The notes beneath the pieces are model-generated. The model saw only the letters and a program-made list of their open reading frames with translations. It had not been told where the DNA came from and did no database searches. 64,000 nt of DNA from the NCBI RefSeq assembly GCF_947179515.1, contig NC_067477.1:145242465-145306464 (forward strand). Reading direction: 5' to 3'. Positions 36,201 to 49,100 of this stretch are shown here, in pieces; position 1 is the stretch's first letter; every line of letters starts with the position of its first letter. The translations under genes and the position numbers were made by a program. The DNA is from Apodemus sylvaticus. Taxonomy: Eukaryota; Chordata; Mammalia; Rodentia; Muridae.

Positions 36201-39200
36201 ATGTTACAATGTGTTGATAAGGAGATACAAGCTAATTTTTTAGGATGCGTTATTTCTTCTCATAAAGTGTTTCCAATATGTACTAATTTGTCTTTACTCT
36301 GCAAAATTGTATTTCCTTATAACGTGGTATTCTTACATATTCTTTCGAGAGAAATCTCTCCTGTGCCTTCTCTTTTGAGTCTCCACCCTTACACATACAC
36401 GCAACACCAATGCTTTTCGAGTTACAACATGTTGTTGAGGAAAAAGAAGATGATTTCGCACGATGCGGGATTTCCTTAAAACGTGGTTTTCTGAAAAATT
36501 TTGAGGAAAGAAAATTCTCCTGTGGGTTCTCTTTTGAGGCTCCATGTTTACATGTACACACCACACCAAATCTTTTCGAGTTATAACGTGTTGTTTATGA
36601 GATACAAGCTAATTTTGTACGATGCGTTAATTCTTCTCATAAAGTGTTTCCAATACGTACATATTTGTCTTTACTCTGCAACACTGTATTTCCTTATAAC
36701 GTGGTATTCTTACATATTCTTTCGAGAAAAAAGTATCCTGTGCGTTCCCTTTTGAGGAAACACACTTAGACATACAGGCAACACCAAAGCTTTTCGAGTT
36801 ACAACGTGTTGTTAATGAAAAACAAGATTAATTCGCACGATGCGGGATTTCCTTAAACGTGGTTTTCTGACAAATTTTGACGAATGAAAATTCTCCTGTG
36901 GGTTCTCTTTTGAGGCTCCACGTTTAGACGTACATGCCACACCAAATCCTTCGAGTTATCACGTGTTGCTTAGGAGATACAAGCTAATTTTTTATGATAC
37001 GTTATTTCTTCTCGTAAAGTGTTTCGAATACTTACGTATTTGTCTTTACTCTGCAACACTGTATTTCCTTATAACGTTGCATTCTTACATTTTCTTTTGA
37101 GAGAAAACTCTCCTGTGCGTTCTCTTTAGAGGCTACAGGCTTAGACATACACGCAACACCAAAGCTTTTCAAGTTACAACGTGTTGTTTAGGAAAAACAA
37201 GATAATTTTGCACGATGCGGGATTTCCTTAAAACGTGGTTTTCTGACAAATTTTGAGGAAAGGAAGTTCTCCTGTGGTTTCTCTTCTGAGGCTACACTTG
37301 TAGACGTACGAGCCACACCAAATCTTTTCGAGTTACAACATGTTGTTTAGGAGATACAAGCAAATTTTGTACGATGCGTTATTTCTTCTCGTTAAGTGTT
37401 TCCAATACGTACTTATTTGTATTTAGTCTGCAACATTGTATTTCCTTATAACGTGTTATTCTTACATATTCTTTCGAGGGAAAACACTCCTGTGCGTTCT
37501 CTTTTAAGGCTGCACGCTTAGACAAATACGCAACGCCAAAGCTTTTCGAGTTACAACATGTTGTTTAGGAAAAACAAGATAATTTCGCACTATGCGAGAT
37601 TTCCATAAAACGTGGTTTTCTGAAAAATTTTGATGAAAGAAAGTTCTCCTGTCGGTGCTCTTTTGAGGCTACACGTGTAGAGGTACGAGCCACACCAAAT
37701 CTTTTCGTGTTACAACGTGTTGTTTAGGAGATACAAGCTAATTTTGTACGATGCCTTATTTCTTCTCTTAAAGTGTTTCCAATAGGTACGTATTTGTCTA
37801 TACTCTGCAACAGTGTATTTCCTTATAACGTTGTATTCTTACATATTCTTTCGAGAGAAAACTCTCCTGTGCGTTCTCTTTTGAGGCTACACGCTTAGAC
37901 ATACACGCAACACCAAAGCTTTTCTATTTACAACGTGTTGTTTAGGAAAAACAAGATAATTTCGCATGATGCGAGATTTCTTTAAACGTGGTTTCTGACA
38001 AATTTTGATGAAAGAAAATTCTCCTTTGGGTTCTCTTTTGAGGCTACACATTTAGACATACACGTCACACCAAATCTTTTCGAGTTACAACGTGTTGCTT
38101 AGGAGATACAAGTTAATTTCGTACGAAGTGTTATTTCTTCTCCTAAAGTGTTTCCAATATGTACTTATTTGTCTTTACTCTGCAAAATTATATTTCGTTA
38201 TAACGTGGTATTCTTACATATTCTTTCGAGAGAAAACTCTCCTGTGCCTTCTCTTTTGAGGCTCCACAGTTACACATACACGCAACACCAAAGCTTTTCG
38301 AGTTACAACATGTTGTTTAGGAAAAAGGAGATGATTTCGCACGATGCGGGATTTCCTTAAAACGTGGTTTTCTGAAAAATTTTGAGGAAAGAAAATTCTC
38401 CTGTGGGTTCTCTTTTGAGGCTACATATTTAGATGTACATGCCACACTAAATCTTTTCGAGTTAAAACGTGTTGTTTAGGAGATACAAGCAAATATTTTA
38501 CGATGCGCTATTTCCTCTTGTAAAGTGTTTCCAATATGTACTTATTTGTCTTTACTCTACAACACTGTATTTCCTTATAACGTGGTATTCTTACATATTC
38601 TTTCAAGAGAAAACTCTCCTGTGCATTCTCTTTTGAGGCTACACGCTTAGACATGCACGCAACACCAAACCTTTTCGAGTTACAACGTGTTGTTTAGGAA
38701 AAACAAGATAATTTCGCAGGATGCGAGATTTCCTTAAAATGTGGTTTCTGACAAATTTTGATAAAAGAAAATTCTCCTGTGGGTTCTCTTTTGAGGCTAC
38801 ACGTTTCGACGTACGTGTCACACCAAATTTTTTCGAGTTACAACATGTTGTTTAGGAGATACAAGCTAATTTTTTTCGATGCATTATTTCTTCTCGTAAA
38901 GAGTTTCCAATATGTACTTATTTGTCTTTTCTCTGCAAAATTGTATTTCCTTATAACGTGGTATTCTTACATATTCTTTTGAGAGAAAACGCTCCTGTGC
39001 CTTCTCTTTTGAAGCTCCACGCTTACACATACACGCAACACCAAAGCTTTTCGAGTTACAACATGTTGTTTAGGAAAAAGAAGGTGATTTCGCATGATGC
39101 GGGATTTCCTTAAAACGTGATTTTCTGACAAATTTTTACGAAAGAAAATTCTCCTGTGGGTTCTCTTTTGAGGCTACATGTTTAAATGAACACGCCACAC

Positions 39201-41819
39201 CAAATCTTTTCGAGTTACAACATGTTGTTTAAGAGATACAAGCTAATTTTGTACGATGCGTTAATTCTTCTCCTAAAGTGTTTCCAATATGTATTTATTT
39301 GTCTTTACTCTGCAAAATTGTATTTCCTTATAACGTGGTGTTCTTACATATTCTTTTGATAGAAAACTCTCCTGTGCCTTCTCTTTTGAGGCTCCACGCT
39401 TACACATACACGCAACACCAAAGCTTTTCGAGTTACAACATGTTGTTTAGGAAAAAGAAGATGATTTCGCACGATGCGGGATTTCCTTAAAACGTGGTTT
39501 ACTGAAAAATTTTGACGAAAGAAAATTCTCCTGTGGGTTCTCTTTTGAGGCTACGTGATTAGATGTACACGCACACCAAATCTTTTCGAGTTACAACGTG
39601 TTGTTTAGGAGATACAAGCTAATATTGTAAGATGCGTTAATTCTTCTCATAAAGTGTTTCCAATAGGTACGTTTTAGTCTTTACTCTGCAACACTGTATT
39701 TCCTTATAACGTGGTAATCTTACATATTCTTTCGAGAGAAAACTATCCTGTGCGTTCCCTTTTGAGGCTACACACTTAGACATACAGGCAACACCAAAGC
39801 TTTTCGAGTTAGAACGTGTTGTTTATGAAAAACAAGATAATTTCGCACGATGCGGGATTTCCTTAAAACGTGGTGTTCTGACAAATTTTGACGAAAGAAA
39901 ATTCTCCTGTGGGTTCTCTTTTGAGGCTACACGTTCAGACGTGCACGCCACAGCAAATCCTTTCGAGTTACAACGTGTTGTTTAGGAGATACAAGCTAAT
40001 TTTTTACGATGCATTATTTCTTCTCGTAAAGTATTTCCAATATGTACTTATTTGTCTTTACTCTGCAAAATTGTATTTCCTTATAAGGTGGTATTCTTAC
40101 ATATTCTTTAGAGAGAAAACTCTCCTGTGCCTTCTCTTTTGAGGCTCCACGCTTACACATACACGCAATACCAAAGCTTTTCGAGTTACAACATGTTGTT
40201 TAGGAAAAAGAAAATGATTTCGCATGATGCGGGATATCCTTAAAATTTTCTGAAAAATTTTAACGAAAGAAAATTCTCCTCTGGGTTCTCTTTTGATGCT
40301 ACAAGTTTAGACGTACACGCCACACCAAATCTGTTCGAGTTACAACGTGTTGTTTAGGAGATACAAGCTAATTTTTTACAATGTGTTAATTCTTCTCATA
40401 AAGTGTTTCCAAGAAGTACGTGTTTGTCTTTACTCTCAACATTGTATTTCCTTATAACGTGGTCTTCTTACATATTCTTTCGATAGAAAACTGTCCTGTG
40501 CGTTCCCTTTTGTGGCTACACACTGAGATATACAGGCAACACCAAAGCTATTCAAGTTACAACATGTAGTTTAGGAAAAAGAAGATGATTTCGCAAGATG
40601 CGGGATTTCCTTAAAACGTGGTTTTCTGAAAAATTTTGAAGAAAGAAAATTCTCCTGTGGGTTCTCATTTGTGGCTACACGTTTAGACGTACAGGCCACA
40701 CCAAAGCTTTTCGAGTTACAACGTGCTTCTTAGGAAATACATGCTAATTTTGTACGATGCATTATTTCTTCTCGTAAAGTGTTTCAAATACGTATCTATC
40801 TATCTTTACTCTGCAACACTGTATTTCCTTATAACGTGGTATTCTTACATATTCTTTTGAGAGAAAACTCTCCTGTGCGTTCTCTTTTGAGTCTACACGC
40901 TTAGACATACACGCAGCACCAAAGCTTTTCGAGTTACAACGTGTTGTTTAGAAAAACAAGATAATTTCCACGATGGGGGATTTCCATAAACGTGGTATTC
41001 TGACAAATTTTGACGAAAGAAAATTCTCCTGTGAGTTCTCTTTTGAGGCTACAGATTTAGACGTACACGCCACACCAAATCTTTTCGAGTTACATCGTTT
41101 TGTTTAGGAGATACAAGCTAATTTTGTACGATGCGTTATTTCTTCTCGTAAAGTGTTTCCAATACATACGTATTTGTCTTTACTCTGCAACACTGTATTT
41201 CCTTAAAATGTGGTATTCTTATATATTCTTTCGAGAGAAAACTCTCCTGTGCGTTCTCTTTTGAGGCCACACGTTTAGACATACACGCAACACCAAAGCT
41301 TTTCGAGTTACAACGTGTTTTAGGAAAAACGAGATAATTCCGCACAATGCGGGATTTCCTTAAAACGTGGTCTTCTGAAAAATTTTGAGGAAAGAAAATT
41401 CTCCTGTGGGTTCTCTTTTGAGGCTACACTTTTCAACTTACACATCACACCAAATCCTTCGAGTTACAACGTGTTGTTTAGGAAATACAAGCTAATTTTG
41501 TACGATGTATTATTCCTTCTCGTAAAGTGATTCCAATAAGTATGTATCTGTCTTTACTCTGCAACACTGTATTTCCTTATAACGTGGTATTCTTACATAT
41601 TCTTTCGAGAGAATACTCTACTGTGCATTCTCTTTAGAGGCTACACGCTTAGACATACACGCAACACCAAAGCTTTTCGAGTTACAACGTGTTGTTTAGG
41701 AAAACAAGATAATTTCGCACAATGCAGGACTTCCTTAAAACGTGGTTTTCTGAAAAAATTTTGACCAAAGAAAATTTTCCTGTGGGTTCTCTTTTGATGC
41801 TACACGTTTAGATGTAAAC

Positions 41820-41900
41820 ACCACACCAAATCTTTTCGAGTTACAACGTGTTGTTTACACCAAATCTTTTCGCGTTACAACATGTTGTTTAGGAAATACA
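41820..41900 (+). other. Local duplication of the A-half start
   Basis: CACCAAATCTTTTCGAGTTA occurs at about 41823 and again, as CACCAAATCTTTTCGCG, at about 41858, so the first ~35 bp of the A half are present twice. Confidence 0.75.
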
Positions 41901-42877
41901 AGCTAATTTTGTACGATGTATTATTCCTTCTCGTAAAGTGTTTCCAATATGTATGTATCTGTCTTTACTCTGCAACACTGTATGTCCTTATAACGTGGTA
42001 TTCTTACATATTCTTTCGAGAGAATACTCTCTTGTGCGTTCTCTTTTGAGGCTACATGCTTCGACATACATGCAAAACCAAAGCTCTTCGAGTTACAACG
42101 TGTTGTTTAGGAAAAACCAGATAATTTCGCACGATGCCGGATTTCCTTAAAACGTGGTTTTCTGAAAAAATTTTGACGAAAGAAAATCCTCCTGTGGGTT
42201 CTCTTTTGAGGCTACACCTTTAGATGTAAACACCACACCAAATCCTTTCGAGTTACAACGTGTTGTTTAGGAGATACAAGCTAATATTTCCCATGCATTA
42301 TTTCTTCTCGTAAAGTGTTTCAAATACGTACATAATTGTCTTTACTCTGTAACACTGTTTTTCCATATAACGTAGTATTCCTACATATTCTTTCGAGAGA
42401 AAACTCTCCTGTGCGTTCTCTTTTGAGGCTACATTCTTAGACATACACCCAATACCAAAGCTTTTTGAGTTACAACGTGTTGTTTAGGAAAAACAAGATA
42501 ATTTCGCACGATGTGGGATTTCCTTAAAACGTGGTTTTCTGACAAATTTTGACCAAAGAAAATTCTCCTGTGGGTTCTCTTATGAGGCTACACTTTTAGA
42601 CGTACACGCCACACCAAATCTTTTCGAGTTACGACGTGTTGTTTAGGAGAAACAAGCTATTTTGTACGATGCGATATTTCGTCTGGTAAAGTGTTTCCAA
42701 TACATATGTAATTGTCTTTATTCTGCAACACTGTATTTCCTTATAACTTGGTATTCTTACATACTCTTTCGAGAGAAAACTCTCCTGTGCGTTCTCTTTT
42801 TAGGCTACATGCTTAGACATACACGCTACACCAAAGCTTTTCGAGTTACAACTTGTTGTTTAGGAAAAACAAGATAA

Positions 42878-42894
42878 TTTCGCACGATGCGGGA
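42878..42894 (+). other. CENP-B box (intact), last forward one before the inversion
   Basis: TTTCGCACGATGCGGGA is complete, about 260 bp before the orientation switch at 43158. The next intact box, at 43387 on the minus strand, faces it across the switch. Confidence 0.8.
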
Positions 42895-42984
42895 TTTCCT
42901 TAAAATGTGGTTTTCTGACAAATTTTGACCAAAGAAAATTCTCCTGTGTATTCTCTTTAGATGCTACACGTTTAGAGGTACATG

Positions 42985-43025
42985 CCACACCAAATGGTAT
43001 ACATGGTATAAAAGGTGGTTTTCTG
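42985..43025 (+). other. Rearranged junction near the inversion
   Basis: An A-half start (CACACCAAATGG) passes through TATACATGGTATAAAAGG into the end of a B half (TGGTTTTCTGAC). The short TATACATGGTATA segment is not normal satellite sequence. It lies about 150 bp before orientation switch 2. Confidence 0.7.
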
Positions 43026-43139
43026 ACAAATTTTGACGAAAGAAAATTCTCCTGTGGGTTCTCTTTTGAGGCTACACGTTTAGATGTAAACGCCACAACA
43101 AATCTTTTCGAGTTACAAGGTGTTGTTTAGGAGATACAA

Positions 43140-43175
43140 GCTAATTTTTTACCATGCAAGAAGAAATACCGAATG
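43140..43175. other. Orientation switch 2 (forward to reverse)
   Basis: A forward A half ends at ...TTTTACCATGC at about 43157. The next bases, AAGAAGAAATACC then GTTGCAGAGTAAAGAC, are the complement of the A-half interior. No foreign sequence lies at the join. Confidence 0.85.
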
Positions 43176-46100
43176 TTGCAGAGTAAAGACAAATACATAA
43201 GTATTGGAAACACTTTATGAGAAGAAATAATGCATCGTACAAAATTAGCTTGTATCTCCTAAACAACACGTTGTAACTCGAAAAGAATTGGTGTGGCATG
43301 TACGTCTAAAGGTGTAGCCTCAAAAGAGATCCCATAGGAGAATTTTCTTTCGTCAAAATTTTTCAGAAAATCACGTTTTAAGGAAATCCCGCATCGTGCG
43401 AAATTATCTTGTTTTTCCTAAACAACACGTTGTAACTCGAAGAGCTTTGGTGTTGCATGTATGTCTTAGTGTGTAGCCTCAAAAGGGAACACACAGGATA
43501 GTTTTCTCTCGAAAGAATATGTAAGAATACCACGAATAAGGAAATACAGAGTTGCAGAGTAAAGACAAATACGTACGTATAGGAAACACTTTACTAGAAG
43601 AATTAACGCGTCTTACAAAATTAGCATGTATCTCCTTAACAACACGTTGTAACTCGAAAAGATTTGGTGTGACATATATATCTAAACGTGTAGCCTCAAA
43701 TGAGAACCCACAGGAGAATTTTCTTTCGTCAAAATTTTTCAGAAAACCACGTTTTAAGGAAATCCCGCATCTTCTTTTTCCTAAACAACATGTTGTAACT
43801 CGAAAAGCTTTGGTGTTGTGTATAGGTCTAAGCGTGGAACCTCAAAAGAGATGGCACAGGAGAGTTTTCTCTCGAAAGAACACGTAAGAATTCAACGTTA
43901 TAAGGAAATACAGTGTTGCAGAGTAAAGACAAATACATATGTATTGGAAACACTTTGCGAGAAGAAATAACGCATCGTACAAAATTAGCTTGTATCTCCT
44001 AAACAACACGTGGTAACTCGAAAGGATTTGATATGGCGTGTACGTCTAAACGTGTAGCCTCAAAAGAGAACCCACAGGAGAATTTTCTTTCGTCAAAATT
44101 TGTCAGAAAACCACGATTTAAGGAAATCCTGCATCGTGCGAAGTTATCTTGTTTTTCATAAACAACACGTTGTAACTCGAAACGCTTTGGTGTTGCCTGT
44201 ATGTTTAAGTGTGTAGCCTCAAAAGGGAACGCCCAGGATAGTTTTCTCTCGAAAGATTATGTAAGAATACCACGTTATATGGAAATACAGTGTGGCAGAG
44301 TAAAGACAAATAAGTACATATTGGAAACACTTTACGAGAAGAATTAGCACATCATAAAAAATTAGCTTGTATCTCCTAAACAACACGTTGTAATTCGAAA
44401 AGATTTGGTGTGGCGTGTACGTGTATACGTGTAGCCTCAAAAGAGAACACACAGGAGAATTTTCTTTCGTTAAAATTTTTCAGAAAACCATGTATTTAGG
44501 AAATCCCGCATCATGCAACATCATCTTCTTTTTCCTAAACAACATGTTGTAACTCGAAAAGCTTTAGTCTTGCATGTATGTCTAAGAATGGAGCCTCAAA
44601 AGAGAAGGCACAGGAGAGTTTTCTCTCGAAAGAATATGTAAGAATACCACGTTATAAGGAAGTACAATTTTGCAGAGTAAAGTCAAATAAGTACATATTG
44701 GAAACACTTTACGAGAAGAAATAATGCATCATACAAAATTAGCTTGTATCTCCTAAACAACACATTGTAACTCGAAAAGATTTGGTGTGGCGTGTTCATT
44801 TAAACATGTAGCCTCAAAAGAGAACCGACAGGAGAATTTTCTTTCTTCAAAATTTGTCAGAAAACCACGTTTTAAGGAAATCCCGTATCGTGCGAAATCA
44901 TCTTCTTTTTGCTAAACAACACGTTATAACTCGAAAAGCTTTGGTGTTGCGTGTATGTGTAAGCATGGAGCCTCTAAAGAGAACGCACAGGAGAGTTTTC
45001 TCTCGAAAGAACATGTAAGAATACAACGTTATAAGGAAATACAGTGTTGCAGAGTAAAGACAAATACGTACGTATTGGAAAAACTTTAGGAGAAGAAATA
45101 TTGCATCGTAAAAAATTTGCTTATATCTCCTAAACAACACGTGGTAATTCGAAAGGATTTTGTGTGGTGTGTACGTCTAAACGTGTAGCCTCAAAAGAGA
45201 ACCCACAGGAGAATTTTCTTTCTTCAAAATTTGTCAGAAAACCACGTTTTAAGGAAATCCCGCATCGTGCGAAATTATCTTGTTTTTCCTAAACAACACG
45301 TTGTACCTCGAAAAGCTTTGGTGTTGCCTGTATATCTAAGTGTGTAGCCTCAAAAGGGAACGCACAGAATAGTTTTCTCTCGAAAGAATATGTAAGAATA
45401 CCACGTTATTAGAAAATACAGTTTTGCAGAGTAAAGACAAATACTTACATATTGGAAAAACTTTACAAGAAGAATTAACGCATAGTACAAAATTAGCTTG
45501 AATATCCTAAACAACACATTGTTCCTCGAAAAGATTTGCTGTAGCGTGTACGTCTAAACGCGTAGCCTCAAAATAGAATCCACAGGAGAATTTTCTTTCG
45601 TCAAAATTTTTCAGAAAACCACGTTTTAAGGAAATCCCGCATCGTGGGAAATCATCTTTTTCCTAAACAACATGTTGTAACTCGAAAAGCTTTGGTGTTG
45701 CGTGTATGTCTAAGTGTGGAGCCTGAAAAGAGAAGGCACAGAAGAGTTTTCTCTCGAAAGAATATGTAAGAATACCACATTATAAGGAAATACAATTTTG
45801 CAGAGTAAAGACAAATAAGGACAAATTGGAAATATTTTACGGGAAGAAATAACGCATCGTACAAAATCAGCTTGTATCTCCTAAACAACACGTTGTAACT
45901 CGAAAAGATTTGGTGTGAGGTGTACGTCTAAACGTGTAGCCTCAAAAGAGAACCCACAGGAGAATTTTCTTTCATCAAAATTTGTCAGAAACCACGTTTT
46001 AAGGAAATCTCGCATCGTGCGAAATTATCTTATTTTTCCTAAACAACACATTGTAACTCGAAAACCTTTGCTGTTGCGTGTATGTCTAAGCATGTAGCCT

Positions 46101-49100
46101 CAAAAGAGAACACCCAGGAGAGTTTTCTCTCGAAAGAATATGTAAGAATACTACGTTATAAGGAAATACAGTGTTGCAGAGTAAAGACAAATACGTACGT
46201 ATTGGAAACACTTTAAGAGAAGAAATAACGTGTCGTACAAAATTAGCTTGTATCTCCTAAACAACACGTTGGAACTCGAAAAGATTTGGTGAGGCTCGTA
46301 TGTCTACACGTGTAGCCTCAAAAGAGAACCCACAGGAGAACTTTCTTTCGTCAAAATTTGTCAGAAAACCACGTTTTAAGGAAATCCCGCATCGTGCAAA
46401 ATTATCTTGTTTTTCCTAAACAACACGTTGTAACTCGAAAAGCTTTGGTGTTGCGTGTATGTCTAAGCGTGTAGCCTCTAAAGAGAACGCACAGGAGAGT
46501 TTTCTCTCGAAAGAACATGTAAGAATACAACATTATAAGAAAATACAGTTTTGCAGAGTAAAGACAAATACGTATGTATTGGAAACACTTTACGAGAAGA
46601 AATAATGCATCTTACAAAATTATCTTGTATCTCCTAAACAACACGTGGTAACTCGAAAGGATTTGTTGTGGTGTGGACGTCTAAACGTGTAGCCTCAAAA
46701 GAGAACCCACAGGAGAATATTCTTTCGTCAAAATTTGTCAGAAAACCACGATTTAAGGAAATCCCCCAAGGTGCAATATTATCTTCTTTTTCATAAACAA
46801 CACGTTGTAACTCGAAAAGCTTTGGTGTTGCCTGTATGTCTAAGTGTGTAGCCTCAAAAGGGAATGCCCAGGATAGTTTTCTCTAGTAAGAATATGTAAA
46901 AATACCACATTATAATGAAATACAGTATTGCAGAGTAAAGACAAATACGTACGTATTGGAATCACTTAATGAGAAGAATTAACGCATCGTACAAAATTAG
47001 CTTGTATCTCCTAAACAACACTTTGTAACTCGAAAAGATTTGATGTGGCATTTACGTCTAAACGTGTAGCCTCAAATGAGAACCCACAGGAGAATTTTCT
47101 TTCGTTAAAATTTTTCAGAAAACCACGTATTAAGGAAATCCCGCATCGTGCGAAATCATCTTCGTTTTCCTAAACAACATGTTGTAACTCGAAAAGCTTT
47201 AGTGTACGTGTATGTCTAAGCGTGGAGCCTCAAAAGGGAAAGCACAGGAGAGTTTTCTTTCAAAAGAATAGGTAAGAATACCACGTTATAAGGAAATACA
47301 GTGTTGTAGAGTCAACAAAAACACATATGTATTGGAAACACTTTAGGAGAAGAAATAACACATCATACAAAATTAGCTTGTATCTCCTAAACAACACGTT
47401 ATAACTCGAAAAGATTTGGTGTGACGTGTACGTCTAAACGTGTAGCCTCAAAAGAGAACCCACAGGAGAATTTTCTTTCATCAAAATTTGTCAGAAACCA
47501 CGTTTTAAGAAAATCTCGCATCGTGCGAAATTATCTTGTTTTTCCAAACAACACGTTGTAAATCGAAAAGCTTAGGGGTTGCGTGTATGTCTAAGCGTGT
47601 AGCCTCAAAAGAGAACACACAGAAAAGTTTTCTCTTGAAAGAATATGTAGGAATACCACGTTATAAGGAAATACGGTGTTGCAGAGTAAGGACAACTAAG
47701 TACGTATTGGAAACACTTTAAGAGAAGAAATAACGCATCGTACAAAATTAGCTTGTATCTCCTAAACAACACGTTGTAACTCGAAAAGATTTCGTGTGGC
47801 TCGTACCTCTACACGTGTAGCCTCAAAAGAGAACCCACAGGAGAACTTTTTTCGTCAAAATTTTTCAGAAAACCACGTTTTATGGAAATCTCGCATCGTG
47901 CGAAATTATCTTGTTTTTCTTAAACACACGTTGTAACTCGAAAAGCCTTGGTGTTGCGTGTATGTCTAAGCGTGTAGCCTCAAAAGAGAATGCACAGGAG
48001 AGTTTTTCCTCGAAAGAATATGTAAGAATACCACGTTATAAGGAAATACAGTGTTGCAGAGAAAGACAAATACGTACGTTTTGGAAACACTTTACGAGAA
48101 GAAATAACACGTCATACAAAATTAGCTTGTATCTCCTAAACAACACGTGGTAACTCGAAAGGATTTGGTGTGGCGTGCACGTCTATACGTTTAGCGTCAA
48201 AAGAGAACCCACAGGAGAATTTTCTTTTGTCAAAATTTGTCAGAAAACCACGTTTTAAGGAAATCCCACATCGTGCGAAATTATCCTTTTATTCATAAAC
48301 AACACGTTGTAACTCAAAAAGCTTTGGTGTTGCCTGTATGTCTAAGTGTGTAGCCTCAAAAGGGAACAAACAGGTTAGTTTTCTCTTGAAAGAATATGTA
48401 AGAATACCACGTTATAAGGAAATACATTGTTGCTGAGTAAAGACAAATACTTATGTATTGGAAACACCTTACGAGAAGAATTAACGCATCATACAAAATT
48501 AGCTTGTATCTCCTAAACAACAGGTTGTAACTCGAAAAGATTTGGTGTGGCGTGTACGTCTAAACGTATAGTCTCAAAAGAGAACCCACAGGAGAATTTT
48601 CTTTCGTCAAAATTTTTCAGAAAACTATGTTTTAATGAAATCCCACATCGTGCGATATCATCTTCTTTTTCCTAAACAACATGTTGTAACTCCAAAAGCT
48701 TTCATGTTGCGTGTATGTGTAAGCATGGAGCCTCAAAAGAGAAGGCACAGGAGAGTTTTCTCTCGAAAGAATATGTAAGAATACCACGTTATTAGGAAAT
48801 ACAATTTTGTAGAGTAAAGACAAATAAATATATATTGGGAACACTTTACGAGAAGAAATAAAGCATCGAACAAAATTAGCTTGTATCTCCTAAACAACAC
48901 GTGGTAACTCGAAAAGTTTTGGTTTGGCGTGTACGTCTAAACGTGTAGCCTCAAAAGAGAACACAAAGGGGAATTTTCTTTCGTCAAAATTTGTCAGAAA
49001 ACCACGTTTTAAGGAAATCCCGCATCCTCCGAAATTATCTTGTTTTTCCTAAACAACACGTTGTAACTCGAAAAGCTTTCGTGTTGCCTGTATTTCTAAG

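Larger units (their letters stand above)
18730..40605 (+). repeat. Degenerate higher-order array, ~1.5/1.9-kb period
   Basis: B halves of four types tend to follow in the order AAGAAGATGA, TATGAAAAACAAG, TTTTGCACG and CGAG. The first type recurs at about 19180, 21971, 23475, 26807, 28531, 30035, 31814, 33441, 35324, 36454 and 38335. Spacings are often near 1504 bp (four units) or 1883 bp (five units) once the L1 is removed. The order breaks down from 38.3 kb, where the first type appears at 39088, 39465, 40218 and 40589. Confidence 0.7.
26807..40605 (+). other. Dense CENP-B box domain (20 intact boxes)
   Basis: Intact 17-bp boxes start at 26807, 27184, 28531, 28908, 30035, 30412, 31814, 33441, 33818, 34195, 35324, 35701, 36454, 36831, 38335, 39088, 39465, 39841, 40218 and 40589. 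Adjacent pairs are one unit (about 377 bp) apart. They sit in the two B-half types marked AAGAAGATGA and TATGAAAAACAAG, while the TTTG and CGAG types between them are broken. CENP-B is the centromere protein known to bind this motif; binding here is inferred from the motif alone. The box at 36831 begins with A, as in many known boxes. Confidence 0.82.
25545..43157 (+). repeat. Satellite array block F1, forward, family II units (right of L1)
   Basis: About 46 forward units, resuming exactly in the A half interrupted by the L1. The four B-half types recur in a loose order that gives a ~1.5 to 1.9-kb higher-order period up to about 40.6 kb. From 40.6 to 43.1 kb the units are more mixed, with ACAATGCAGG, GATGCCGG and GACCAAAG variants and several indels. 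Twenty intact CENP-B boxes lie between 26807 and 40605. No gene is present; the longest open frames are ~60-110 codon readings of the repeat. Confidence 0.92.
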
